Positions 47,662 to 56,466 are shown, counted from the first letter of the stretch. The stretch is 64,000 nucleotides of DNA from JACKBK01 sp963707275 (GCA_963707275.1 CAVPPH010000001.1:1054001-1118000), one strand, 5' to 3'. Made by a program: numbers and translations. The notes: generated by a model not told the origin, from the sequence alone.

Positions 47662-48978
47662 ATGATCGACCACATGAAGACCGACACGCTTCCTGAAGCA
47701 GGCGCTTCCACCTTTCCTGATAAGCAGGCAGAGCGGCGACTGCGTTTCTTGCGCGCCCTCTGGCTGGCGACCTTTGCCGTCACCTTCCTCGTTTTCCTGG
47801 TGGGCGTGTTCGTCTATTTTCGGCAGATGCTGGCTGCGCCTACTGCTCCCAACGAGAACTTTCCCGATCCGACGGTGCCTGCGTTGCTTGCAGAAGCAGG
47901 TATCCCAGGTGAGCTCTATGCATTCTACAAGCTGGTCACCGGCGTGCTGGGCAGCTTCCCCGTCGCCCTGATAGCGCTGCTCATCTTTTGGCGTCGTGGT
48001 CACGATCGCAGCGCCTTGCTGATGTCTTATCTTCTGCTGCTGATCGGTTCAGGTGGTTCGGTAAGCAGTGCGGCGCTGGCTGAGTTGGGCGTGGTGGGTA
48101 TATGGTTGGACCGGATACTCGCCGTAGCCAGCGCCAATGCCATGACGCTCATCTTTTTCCTCTTTCCCACTGGCCGCTTTGTGCCGCGCTGGACGAGATG
48201 GGTGGCGTTGTTCTTCTTTGCCTTCACCTTGCCTGGTTTCCTGGCTCCAGGTAGCCGCCTGGACTTTCTGGCTGGCGTCGGCGGCATCGGGTTCCTGATC
48301 GTTTTTCCGCTTCTGGCTTGCTTCATCTTCGCCCAGGTTTACCGCTATCGCCGCGTCTCCGGTCCCATCGAGCGCTTGCAGACGCGCTGGGCCATGATCG
48401 GGCTGCTGGCGTGGCCAGTGGCCTGGGCTATCAGCGCCTTGATCATTGTGTTTGCACCGGAACTCGACACGGCCAGCGCCGCCACTCTCCGGCCGTTGAT
48501 CCTACTGGACCTGTTCCTCTTCACGCCGCTTTACTTGTTGTTCCCCATCGGCATGGGCATCGCCATCCTGCGCTACCGGCTCTATGACATCGATGTCATC
48601 ATCCGCAAGACGCTGGTCTACGCGGTGTTGACGGCGTTGCTGGCGCTGGTCTACTTCGGCAGCGTCGTGCTGTTGCAGCGGCTTTTTAGCGCGTTGACAG
48701 GCGTGCAGCAGTCACCGCTGGCAGTTGTCGCCTCGACACTGGTAATCGTCGCGCTCTTCACGCCGCTGCGCCGCCGCATCCAGGACTGGATCGACCGGCG
48801 CTTCTTCCGCAAGAAGTACGATGCGCAGCAGGTGCTGGCCGCCTTTGCTCTGCACGCGCGCGACGAGACTGACCTGGATGCGTTGACGGCGGAGTTGGTG
48901 CGGGTCGTGCAGGAGACGATGCAGCCAGAGCATGTGAGTGTTTGGTTGCGCAAGCAAGAAGCCCCGAAAAACCTGTAA
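47662..48978 (+). CDS. Sensor-module paralog 6
   Basis: 438 residues (ATG 47674 is an alternative start). A short soluble N-terminus is followed by seven or eight helices with TGRFVPRWTRWVALFFF and the QVYRYRRVSGPIERLQTRWAMIG loop. The tail is YRLYDIDVIIRKTLVY, TGVQQSPLAVVASTLVIVALF, RRRIQDWIDRRFFRKKYDAQQVLAAF, DALTAELVRVVQETMQPEHVSVWLRKQEAPKNL-stop. It is the first gene after promoter F. Its TAA shares a base with the ATG of paralog 7 (TAATG), so translation of the two is coupled. Confidence 0.82.
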   Translation: MIDHMKTDTLPEAGASTFPDKQAERRLRFLRALWLATFAVTFLVFLVGVFVYFRQMLAAPTAPNENFPDPTVPALLAEAGIPGELYAFYKLVTGVLGSFPVALIALLIFWRRGHDRSALLMSYLLLLIGSGGSVSSAALAELGVVGIWLDRILAVASANAMTLIFFLFPTGRFVPRWTRWVALFFFAFTLPGFLAPGSRLDFLAGVGGIGFLIVFPLLACFIFAQVYRYRRVSGPIERLQTRWAMIGLLAWPVAWAISALIIVFAPELDTASAATLRPLILLDLFLFTPLYLLFPIGMGIAILRYRLYDIDVIIRKTLVYAVLTALLALVYFGSVVLLQRLFSALTGVQQSPLAVVASTLVIVALFTPLRRRIQDWIDRRFFRKKYDAQQVLAAFALHARDETDLDALTAELVRVVQETMQPEHVSVWLRKQEAPKNL

Positions 48979-50249
48979 TGACATCTTCCGCAACCTCCAA
49001 TTTACAACCTGATCCATCGATCAACACGCCGCTTGTGCGTCGCTCCGAGGCGTTTTTTCGCGTGCTGTTGTGGTTGCTGGTCGTGTACGGCTTCGTCGCC
49101 TGGGCCGTTGCCCTGGTCGACCGGCTTACGCATCCGTTGGCGCTTTCTCCATACAATGGCTTCAATGGCAATCCGCTGTTTGCGGTATTTGCCCTGTTTG
49201 TCGGCGCTCCAGTCATTGCTCTCCTGGGGTATCTGGTTCTGCGCCAACAGAGACAGAACCTGGTCGGATTGTTACTGTTGGTGTGGGCCGGCGGATTTGC
49301 GTCTTACGGCATTTCTGTTGAAATCACTCCTGCGCTTTATGGTCTCGTCTCGCTGCCCATCGCTGCCTGGTGGACCGCGTTTATCATCACGTCGTTCTAT
49401 TTTCCCGATGGTCATGCCTACCCGCGCTGGCTCAGCCCAATTCTGCCTGCTCTGACGGTCTTAGCGTTGATCCAGGGCGGCGCTGCCATGTTGGCGCCTG
49501 CCCAGCTTCCTTACCCTGGCGAGCCCGCCAATCCGTTCTTCGTTGTGGGGGCCGAAACGGTCAATCAATTCGTAACGAACCTCTATTATGCTCTTGTGCT
49601 TCCTCTAATCATTGGCGTGTTTGTGTCGCCGCTACTGCGCTATCGCCGCGCCAACGCCGTGCAGCGCCAGCAGATCAAGGCGTTCGCGTTCTGGTCGATG
49701 ATCGTGTTGACACCCTATATGGTGTTTTATTTTGCCTTGACGTCCACGTACACTGATATTTCCAATGCGCCGCCCGCGCTTCAAGCCATCGGTGGAGGCT
49801 TCATCGGCCTGATCGGCTTGTTTCCACCGATCATCATCGCCTACTCCATCTTGCGCTACCGCTTATTCGACATTGATGTCGTCATCCGCAAGACGTTGGT
49901 CTACGCCGTGCTGACGGTTCTGCTGGCGCTGGTCTACTTTGGCACCGTCGTGCTATTGCAGAGGCTTTTCAGCGGGCTGACAGGCGTCGCGCAGTCGCCG
50001 CTGGCAGTTGTAGCCTCGACACTGGTGATCGTCGCGCTCTTCACGCCTCTGCGCCGCCGCATCCAGGACTGGATTGACCGGCGTTTTTACCGCAAGAAGT
50101 ACGACGCGCAGCAGGTGCTGGCGCAGTTTGCCTTGACAGCACGCGACGAGACCGATCTGGATGCGTTGACCACGGAGCTGGTGCGGGTGGTGCAGGAGAC
50201 GATGCAGCCGGAGCATGTCAGCGTCTGGCTCAAGGAGAAATCCCCATGA
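48978..50249 (+). CDS. Sensor-module paralog 7
   Basis: 423 residues from ATG 48978. About eight helices; the first half is unlike the siblings (YNGFNGNPLFAVFALFVGAPVIALLGYLVLRQQRQNLVGLLLLVWAGG). The loop is RYRRANAVQRQQIKAFAFW and the shared tail is YRLFDIDVVIRKTLVY, TGVAQSPLAVVASTLVIVALF, RRRIQDWIDRRFYRKKYDAQQVLAQF, TTELVRVVQETMQPEHVSVWLKEKSP-stop. Second gene of the promoter F operon; its TGA overlaps the ATG of paralog 8. Confidence 0.82.
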   Translation: MTSSATSNLQPDPSINTPLVRRSEAFFRVLLWLLVVYGFVAWAVALVDRLTHPLALSPYNGFNGNPLFAVFALFVGAPVIALLGYLVLRQQRQNLVGLLLLVWAGGFASYGISVEITPALYGLVSLPIAAWWTAFIITSFYFPDGHAYPRWLSPILPALTVLALIQGGAAMLAPAQLPYPGEPANPFFVVGAETVNQFVTNLYYALVLPLIIGVFVSPLLRYRRANAVQRQQIKAFAFWSMIVLTPYMVFYFALTSTYTDISNAPPALQAIGGGFIGLIGLFPPIIIAYSILRYRLFDIDVVIRKTLVYAVLTVLLALVYFGTVVLLQRLFSGLTGVAQSPLAVVASTLVIVALFTPLRRRIQDWIDRRFYRKKYDAQQVLAQFALTARDETDLDALTTELVRVVQETMQPEHVSVWLKEKSP

Positions 50250-51505
50250 ATGATCGCTGGCTTCGTCGCATCGCCTGGGGAATGGCGTTGCTGGTAATCG
50301 CGATTCTCGATTGCCTCGCTGATCGCTCTGTTGGCTGCGCCTGATCCTGCCAACATTGCCTGGTTGTCAGCTCTGGGCTCAAGCATTGCGGCATTGGGCG
50401 CTCCTATTCTGGGACTGATCATTGTGCTCAGGCAACCGCGCAATCGTATCGGCTGGCTATGGATCATCTACGCGCTGGCTGTGGGCGTCCGCTCGCTGGG
50501 ACATGGCATCTATTACGCTTCTGGCGCTCAACCCGTCGGGATATTCAGCCCTGGAGTATTTTCTGTTGTGGGCAACCGAACCTGCCAATCTTGCCACGTT
50601 TGCCTGTCTGATCCTGCTCTTGCTCTGGTTTCCGAATGGACAATTGCCGTCCCGTCGCTGGCGGTTTCTCTATGTCTGGTTCTTCCTGGCGTCTCGCTGT
50701 ATTGTTTTCGAGTAATTTCGTGCCAGGCCCCGACTGGAATGGAGGTGCAGAAGCCGGAGGCATTGTCATTGATAATCCCTATGGCTGGTTACCGGCAAAC
50801 CTGACAAACTCGTTTTTCGGCCAGTTGGGTTTTCCGTCCTTTATTTCTCTCGTCCTGATCACGATCCTGGCTGCGATCTCCCTCATTTTCCGCTACCGCT
50901 CAGCCGGGTCAGTGGTGCGCCTGCAGTTGCGCTGGTTTGTCGTGGGCGGGTTCTTCACGGTCATCCTGTTCTTTCTGCCCGTCACCACCTTATCGCCAAA
51001 CCAGAACAACGTGGCATTCAACAATCTGCTTGTCCTCGTTGGTCAGGCATATATGGTTCCGCTCTACCTGGCCGTTGGCATGGCCATCCTGCGCTATCGA
51101 CTGTATGACTTTGATGTCATCATCCGCAAGACGTTGGTCTACGCGACGCTCACGGCGATGTTGGCGCTGGTCTACTTTGGCAGCGTGGTCTTGTTGCAGC
51201 AGGTCTTTGGCGCTATCACCGGCATTGAACAGTCGCCGCTGGCGATAGTCATCTCGACGCTGGTCATCGCCGCGCTGTTCACGCCGTTGCGCCGGCGCAT
51301 CCAGAACGGGATCGACCGCCGCTTCTTCCGCAAGAAGTACGATGCCCAGCAGGTGCTGGCTCAGTTCGCGCTCGACAGCGCGCGACGAGACGGATCTGGA
51401 CGCGCTGTGGCGGAGCTGATGCGTGTGGTGGATGAGACGATGCAGCCGGAACGCGTGAGCGTGTGGCTACGAGAAACTGGATTGCGTAAAGCCGATTCGC
51501 AATAA
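50246..51505 (+). CDS. Sensor-module paralog 8 (several frameshifts)
   Basis: Third gene of the promoter F operon, coupled through ATGA. The pieces MNDRWLRRIAWGMALLVIAI, LLAAPDPANIAWLSALGSSIAALGAPILGLIIVLRQPRNRIGWLW, YSALEYFLLWATEPANLATFACLILLLLWFPNG and the last 250 residues lie in different frames, with breaks near 50310, 50540 and 50695. They add up to about 418 residues. The tail is YRLYDFDVIIRKTLVY, TGIEQSPLAIVISTLVIAALF, RRRIQNGIDRRFFRKKYDAQQVLAQF; then a local double shift disturbs the ETDLDAL segment (SARRDGSGRAV) before MRVVDETMQPERVSVWLRE. It may be a decaying copy or carry sequencing errors. Confidence 0.7.
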
Positions 51506-51525
51506 TCGCGTATAATCGGATCGTT

Positions 51526-51570
51526 CGTAACCCTTTTCGTAACGATTTCGGAACGTTTGGCAGGTAGAAT
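51526..51570 (+). promoter_or_regulatory. Heptamer-repeat promoter G (phosphatase/STAS operon)
   Basis: CGTAACC at 51526, CGTAACG at 51538, CGGAACG at 51549 (spacings 12 and 11), 9 bases, -10 TAGAAT at 51565-51570. The ATG at 51579 lies 8 bases after the -10, so the transcript has almost no leader. Confidence 0.8.
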
Positions 51571-51578
51571 GGTGACAT

Positions 51579-53183
51579 ATGGCAAGCATAACATCGCGAT
51601 GGCGCAAGAAGAACAAGAATACGGATGAGACGGTTGCTCCGGGCATGGACGTTGCACCGGTTGTCCAGCAATCTCTGGTCGAGGTCATCGACATCGACGT
51701 GGACATTGCTCCCACGGACCCGCTGCTGGCGTACCTGCAGAACGCATCCAACCCGGTGGAACTGGCACGGCTGAACTTGCAATCGCCCGCCTTGGAGGAA
51801 CTGCGGGCGGCAGACGTGGCCGTGGTTATTCCACTGGTGAGCCAGGGCGAGCTGATCGGCATCGTCAACCTGGGGCAGCGGCTCAGCGAGCAGGAGTACA
51901 GCACCGATGACCGCAAGCTGCTCAACGACCTGTCGACGCAGGCCGCGCCGGCGGTGCGAGTCGCACAACTGGTGCGCCAGCAACAGATCGAAGCCCGTAA
52001 CCGGGAGCGTATCGAGCAGGAGCTGCGGGTCGCCAAGCTGATCCAGCAGACATTGTTGCCCAAGGAACTGCCACAACTGGCTGACTACAGCATGGCCGCC
52101 TACTACCAGCCGGCCCGACAGGTGGGCGGCGATTTCTACGATTTCCACTATTTCGACGATGGGCGGATTGGCCTGGTGGTGGGCGACGTGACCGACAAGG
52201 GCGTGCCGGCCGCGCTGGTGATGGCGACGACACGGACGATGCTGCGTTCGGCAGCCGAGCGGTTCGAGTCGCCCGGCGCAGTGCTGGAGCGCGTCAACGA
52301 CCTGCTGGTCGAAGACATCCCGCCCAAGATGTTTGTCACCTGCCTCTACGCGTTGCTGGATCCCAAGACCGGCCGTTTGCACTTCGCCAATGCCGGCCAC
52401 GACCTGCCCTACGTGCGCACTGCGAACGGCGTCCAGGAGATGCGCGCGACCGGTATGCCGCTGGGCCTGCTGGCCGGTATGAGCTACGAGGAACGCGAGA
52501 TCACGTTGCAGCCAGGCGACATGGTGCTGTTCTACAGCGACGGCATCGCCGAGGCGCACAGCCCGACGGGCGATATGTTCGGCTTCCCGCGCATGCACGC
52601 GCTGCTGGAGGACTGTCCCGGCGGATCTGACCTGGTGGCCTATGTGCTGGACGTGCTGGCGCGTTTCACCGGGCCGGGCTGGGAGCAGGAAGACGATGTC
52701 ACCATGGTGACGCTGGAATATACTCAGCAAGCGCCGGCCCTGCTTACAGCAGGCGGCGCTGACATCGAAATCGTGGCCGAGTTCGATGTTGCCAGCCAGG
52801 TCGGCAACGAGCGCGCTGCTATGGAAAGAGTGGCGGAGATCGCTGCTGGCATGCCGCTGTCCCCCGACCGTGTCGAGCGTCTGAAGACTGCCGTGGCCGA
52901 GGCGACCATGAATGCCATGGAGCACGGCAACAAATACCGCGCCGATGTGCCGGTCAAGATTCGGGTGTGCCGCTCTGCCGAAGCTCTGTCCGTGACCATC
53001 TCCGACCAGGGCGGCGGCCAGTTCGTGCGCGAGGCGGAGACGCCTGATATCGACGCCAAGCTGGCCGGCTTGCAATCGCCGCGCGGCTGGGGCCTGTTCC
53101 TGATCCAAAACATGGTAGACGAGATGCGTGTGACCAGCGATGACTTACATCACACCGTCGAGTTGATCATGAACTTCAGCTAG
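51579..53183 (+). CDS. RsbU/RsbW-like fusion: GAF half, PP2C (SpoIIE) phosphatase, HATPase kinase
   Basis: 534 residues, no membrane segment. Residues about 50-130 look like the C-terminal half of a GAF domain (LRAADVAVVIPLVSQGELIGIVNLG, LLNDLSTQAAPAVRVAQLV). A short coiled coil (RNRERIEQELRVAKLIQQTLLP) leads to a SpoIIE/RsbU phosphatase with metal ligands in VGGDFYDF, GDVTDKGVPAAL, YSDGIAEA and EDDVTMV. The C-terminal 140 residues are an RsbW-type kinase: N-box EATMNAMEHGNKY, G1 DQGGG, G2 GWGLFLI. One protein could therefore both phosphorylate and dephosphorylate STAS antagonists. The N-terminus begins about where the sensor modules end. Expressed from promoter G with two STAS genes. Confidence 0.92.
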   Translation: MASITSRWRKKNKNTDETVAPGMDVAPVVQQSLVEVIDIDVDIAPTDPLLAYLQNASNPVELARLNLQSPALEELRAADVAVVIPLVSQGELIGIVNLGQRLSEQEYSTDDRKLLNDLSTQAAPAVRVAQLVRQQQIEARNRERIEQELRVAKLIQQTLLPKELPQLADYSMAAYYQPARQVGGDFYDFHYFDDGRIGLVVGDVTDKGVPAALVMATTRTMLRSAAERFESPGAVLERVNDLLVEDIPPKMFVTCLYALLDPKTGRLHFANAGHDLPYVRTANGVQEMRATGMPLGLLAGMSYEEREITLQPGDMVLFYSDGIAEAHSPTGDMFGFPRMHALLEDCPGGSDLVAYVLDVLARFTGPGWEQEDDVTMVTLEYTQQAPALLTAGGADIEIVAEFDVASQVGNERAAMERVAEIAAGMPLSPDRVERLKTAVAEATMNAMEHGNKYRADVPVKIRVCRSAEALSVTISDQGGGQFVREAETPDIDAKLAGLQSPRGWGLFLIQNMVDEMRVTSDDLHHTVELIMNFS

Positions 53184-53192
53184 GAGACCGAC

Positions 53193-53546
53193 ATGACTTC
53201 AGGATTTCGTGACTTCCAGGCGTCGATGCGCCGCCAGGACGGAACCGCCATTATCGACATGAGCGGCGTCATGGATGCATCGGCCGAGCCAGCGCTGAAC
53301 AGCGCCTACGCCGAGGCGGTTTCAGCGCCGATGGAGCGGCTGCTGCTCAATTTTGCCGATGTGGATTACATCAACAGCACCGGCATTGCCCTCATCGTGA
53401 GCATTCTTGCCCAGGCGCGCAAGGCGCACACACCGCTGATCACCGCCGGTCTCAGCGAGCACTACCAGGAGATCTTCCGCATTACCCGCCTGGCCGATTT
53501 TATGAGCATTTATGCGGATGAAGCAACCGCGCTCGCTACTGTATAA
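53193..53546 (+). CDS. STAS-domain anti-sigma-factor antagonist 1 (RsbV-like)
   Basis: 117 residues, a single STAS domain. The phosphorylation motif DYINSTGIALIVSIL places the acceptor at Ser62. By analogy with SpoIIAA/RsbV, phosphorylation by a HATPase kinase would release its partner and PP2C dephosphorylation would restore binding. GGAG lies 7 bases before the ATG, and only 9 bases separate it from the phosphatase/kinase gene, so one operon is certain. The sigma or other partner is not encoded here. Confidence 0.88.
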   Translation: MTSGFRDFQASMRRQDGTAIIDMSGVMDASAEPALNSAYAEAVSAPMERLLLNFADVDYINSTGIALIVSILAQARKAHTPLITAGLSEHYQEIFRITRLADFMSIYADEATALATV

Positions 53547-53563
53547 AACGAGGAGACTGACCC

Positions 53564-53911
53564 ATGCCTACAGCTAACATTACGACCACCGTTCGCCGCG
53601 TCAACGGCGCCTGTGTGATCGATATCGTCGGTGAAGTCAACGCAGCCGCCGACGACGCCCTCTCGGCTGCCTTCAACGAGGCCAGCCAGGGCGGTGTCAA
53701 GGTGATCGTCATGAACTTCACCGATCTGCAATACATGAACAGTTCCGGCATCGGCGTGCTGGTGACGCTGCTGATCCGTGCCCAGCGCAACAAGCAGAAA
53801 CTCAACGCCTACGGTCTCAGCGACCACTACAAGCAGATCTTCGAACTGACCCGGTTGAACGAAGCCATCGGCATCTACGACAGCGAGGCGGAGGCGGTTG
53901 GAGCGGCGTGA
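53564..53911 (+). CDS. STAS-domain anti-sigma-factor antagonist 2 (RsbV-like)
   Basis: 115 residues, a second STAS domain about 35 to 40 percent like its neighbour by eye. Motif QYMNSSGIGVLVTLLI gives Ser60 as the likely phospho-acceptor. GAGGAG stands 8 bases before the ATG; 17 bases separate it from STAS 1. Two antagonists behind one phosphatase/kinase suggest either two partners or a graded switch. It is the last gene of the promoter G operon. Confidence 0.88.
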   Translation: MPTANITTTVRRVNGACVIDIVGEVNAAADDALSAAFNEASQGGVKVIVMNFTDLQYMNSSGIGVLVTLLIRAQRNKQKLNAYGLSDHYKQIFELTRLNEAIGIYDSEAEAVGAA

Positions 53912-53914
53912 GGG

Positions 53915-53980
53915 GATGACAGGGTGACAAAGTGACAAGGTGAATAGGTGATCGCGAAGCATCCCGTGGCAATGCGGAGT
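53915..53980. repeat. GGTGACA-type short tandem repeat
   Basis: GATGACAGGGTGACAAAGTGACAAGGTGAATAGGTGA just behind the STAS operon. Similar arrays occur at 58120-58145 and, reversed, at 62845-62880, each after the end of a gene. Confidence 0.6.
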
Positions 53981-54059
53981 GAACAAGGTGACCGTTTCAT
54001 CGTTTCCCTCATTTCCTTCCTGTCCGTCCTTACCCGATCCGACCACGAGGTAACAAATC

Positions 54060-54821
54060 ATGACTGAAGAACCAACCCAACAAACGAACCGAGACGACGC
54101 CTGGGCGAAGCCGGTTGACAAGTTGACCGTGGGGGACGCGCGGGCCGGGGCGATGAACCTCAACGTGGACGGACGCGGGCTGACCGGGCCGCTGCAAGGC
54201 TTCGGCCAGCTCTGGCAGAAGACCTACCGCATCCGGCTGGACGGCGCCGAGGCGTCGGTCCAGGATGTGGTGGCCTACTGGAAGGCCAGCCTGCCAGCCC
54301 TGATGCCCGACGACAGCCGCTTCTACCCCAGCCTGACCGGCGTCAAGCCTGGCGAGGTGCTGCTGATCAACGCCACGCTGCCGGGGATGCCCGGCGGTAT
54401 GCCCGTTTCCACCGGTGTGCTGATCCTCTACGCCGACGACGAGGCTTTCTCGGTGATGACCCCTGACGGCCATCCCGAATCGGGCTTCAACACCTTCAGC
54501 GCCTACGACGAGGACGGCGTCACGGTGGCGCAGATCCAGTCGCTGGCGCGCGCCAACGACCCGGTCTACGAGTTCGGCTTCCGCTTCATGGGTGGCGGCG
54601 CGCAGCAGGAACGCATCTGGCGGCACGTGCTGACCGGGCTGGCCGACCACTACGGCGTGACCGCCGAGGTCGATGTCAAGAAGGTGTGCGTCGATAACCG
54701 GCTCCAGTGGAACCGCGCCTCCAACGTGCGCCACAACGCGGTGATCCGCACCACGCTCAACGCGCCGGTGCGGGCAGCCCGGCGGCTGTTCGGCGGCGGC
54801 GACGGCACACCGGCCGCATGA
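54060..54821 (+). CDS. Hypothetical protein, translationally coupled to FAD oxidoreductase
   Basis: 253 residues, soluble, not recognised. The sequence is mixed alpha/beta with VGDARAGAMNLNVDGRGLTGPLQGFGQLWQKTYRIRL at the start, PGMPGGMPVSTGVLILYADDEAFSVMTPDGHPESGF in the middle and RASNVRHNAVIRTTLNAPVRAARRLFGG at the end. The layout (a lipid-like or aromatic ligand barrel followed by a helical tail) loosely recalls SRPBCC-type proteins, but I will not assign it. Its TGA overlaps the ATG of the FAD enzyme by four bases, so the two probably act together. Confidence 0.65.
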   Translation: MTEEPTQQTNRDDAWAKPVDKLTVGDARAGAMNLNVDGRGLTGPLQGFGQLWQKTYRIRLDGAEASVQDVVAYWKASLPALMPDDSRFYPSLTGVKPGEVLLINATLPGMPGGMPVSTGVLILYADDEAFSVMTPDGHPESGFNTFSAYDEDGVTVAQIQSLARANDPVYEFGFRFMGGGAQQERIWRHVLTGLADHYGVTAEVDVKKVCVDNRLQWNRASNVRHNAVIRTTLNAPVRAARRLFGGGDGTPAA

Positions 54822-56247
54822 CCAAACACTACGATGCTGTCGTCGTCGGCTCGGGACCCAACGGGCTGGCGGCGGCAATCACCCTCGCGCAGGCCGGCTG
54901 TTCCGTGCTGGTAGTCGAGGGCAAGGAAACCATCGGCGGCGGACTGCGCTCCGCCGAACTGACCCTCCCCGGCTTCATCCACGACCCCTGTTCGGCGGTC
55001 CATCCGCTGGGCATGGGGTCGCCCTTCTTCCGCAGCCTGCCGCTGGAGCGTTTCGGCTTGCGCTGGATACAGCCCGACGCGCCGCTGGCGCACCCGCTGG
55101 GCAGCGGCGAAGCAGACGCCGTGCTGGTCGAACGCTCGCTGGACGCGACCGCGGCCCGGCTGGGCGTCGATGCCGGTCGCTACCGGCTGCTGATGCAACC
55201 GCTGGTGGAGAACTGGGAAGATTTGCTGGGCGACCTGCTGGGGCCGCTGCGCGTGCCGCGCCATCCGCTGCTGTACGCGCGCTTTGGCGCGACTGCGATC
55301 CTGCCGGCCACCGCTCTTGCGCGTAGTCTGTTCAAGGCCGAACGCGCGCGGGCTGTGTTTGCCGGTCTCGCCAGCCACTCGATCATGCCGCTGGAGCGGC
55401 CCCTGAGCGCGGCGTTCGGCCTGACGCTGGGACTGCTGGCGCACGGCGTCGGCTGGCCGATTCCGGCGGGCGGCAGCCAGCGCGTCACCGATGCATTGGT
55501 GGGCTACTTCCAGTCGCTGGGCGGTGATCTGGTGACCGGCTGGATGGTGCAGCGGCTGGATGAGTTGCCAAAGGCCAGCGCGTATTTGTTTGACATAACC
55601 CCGCGGCAGCTTGTTGCAGATCACCGGCGAGCGGCTGCCGTCTGGCTACCGGCGACAGCTCGAACGCTTTCGCTACGGCCCCGGCGTCTTCAAAGTCGAT
55701 CTGGCGCTGGACGGGCCGATCCCGTGGGCGGATCCCAACTGCGCGTTGGCGGGCACGGTACACGTCGGCGGCACGCTGGACGAGATCGCGGCGGGCGAGC
55801 GGGCAGTCTGGCGCGGCCAGCACCCTGAGCGGCCCTTCGTCCTGCTGGCGCAGCAGAGCCTCTTCGACGCCAGCCGCGCGCCGGCCGGCAAGCACACCGT
55901 CTGGGCCTACTGCCACGTGCCCAACGGCTCGACGGTGGACATGACCGGACCGATCGAGGCGCAGATCGAGCGCTTCGCGCCCGGCTTCCGCGAGCGCATC
56001 CTGGCACGGTCACACCCGCAGCGCGGTCGCAGCTCGAGCAGTACAACCCGAACTACATTGGCGGCGACATCAACGCCGGCGTGCAGGACCTGCGCCAGCA
56101 GTTCACCCGCCCCGCCATTCGCCCCGTCCCTACACCACGCCCGACCCACAGATCTATCTCTGCTCCTCTTCGACGCCACCGGGCGGCGGCGTCCACGGCA
56201 TGTGCGGCTACCACGCCGCGCAGGCCGCGCTGCGCCGCATCCGCTAG
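54818..56247 (+). CDS. Phytoene-dehydrogenase-like FAD oxidoreductase (frameshifted)
   Basis: About 475 residues. The N-terminal dinucleotide fold is YDAVVVGSGPNGLAAAITLAQAGCSVLVVEGKETIGGGLRSAEL, diagnostic of the carotene-desaturase-like amine oxidase family. GVGWPIPAGGSQRVTDALVGYFQSLGG follows in the middle and YNPNYIGGDINAGVQDLRQQ..RP..YTTPDPQIYLCSSSTPPGGGVHGMCGYHAA at the end (FAD C-terminal motif). Frames change near 55607, 56010 and again near 56135. Family members oxidise carotenoid, sterol or polyunsaturated chains; substrate unknown here, and no carotenoid genes are adjacent. It is coupled to the unrecognised gene upstream and followed by a strong terminator. Confidence 0.85.
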
Positions 56248-56252
56248 CTCGT

Positions 56253-56284
56253 GAAGTTCGACTTTCTTCGCAAAGTCGAACTTC
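56253..56284. terminator. Terminator hairpin
   Basis: GAAGTTCGACTTT (56253-56265) and AAAGTCGAACTTC (56272-56284), a perfect 13-base stem with loop CTTCGC, six bases after the FAD oxidoreductase stop. Confidence 0.85.
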
Positions 56285-56466
56285 TGGCAAATCGCTGCCT
56301 CCGTGTTTCGTGACTTCCGCGCTTTTTCGCGTCTTCGTGCTTCAGCGTTTGGTCTTTCGCCGGGGAAGTGGTAGCATACGGCCCGTCAGTTTGTAAAGCA
56401 CAAAGAGGGACATCGCCGAGGTAAGAATCGGTCTGTCAGCGCTCTCAGTCTGTGAGGAGATAAAAC

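Noticed and set aside
49573..49583. Another CGTAACG heptamer
   Set aside because: It lies inside the coding sequence of sensor paralog 7, is single, and has no second repeat or -10 at the right distance.
51279..53108. 609-codon frame antisense to the phosphatase/kinase gene
   Set aside because: It spans two genes and a promoter on the other strand and has no recognisable protein features.
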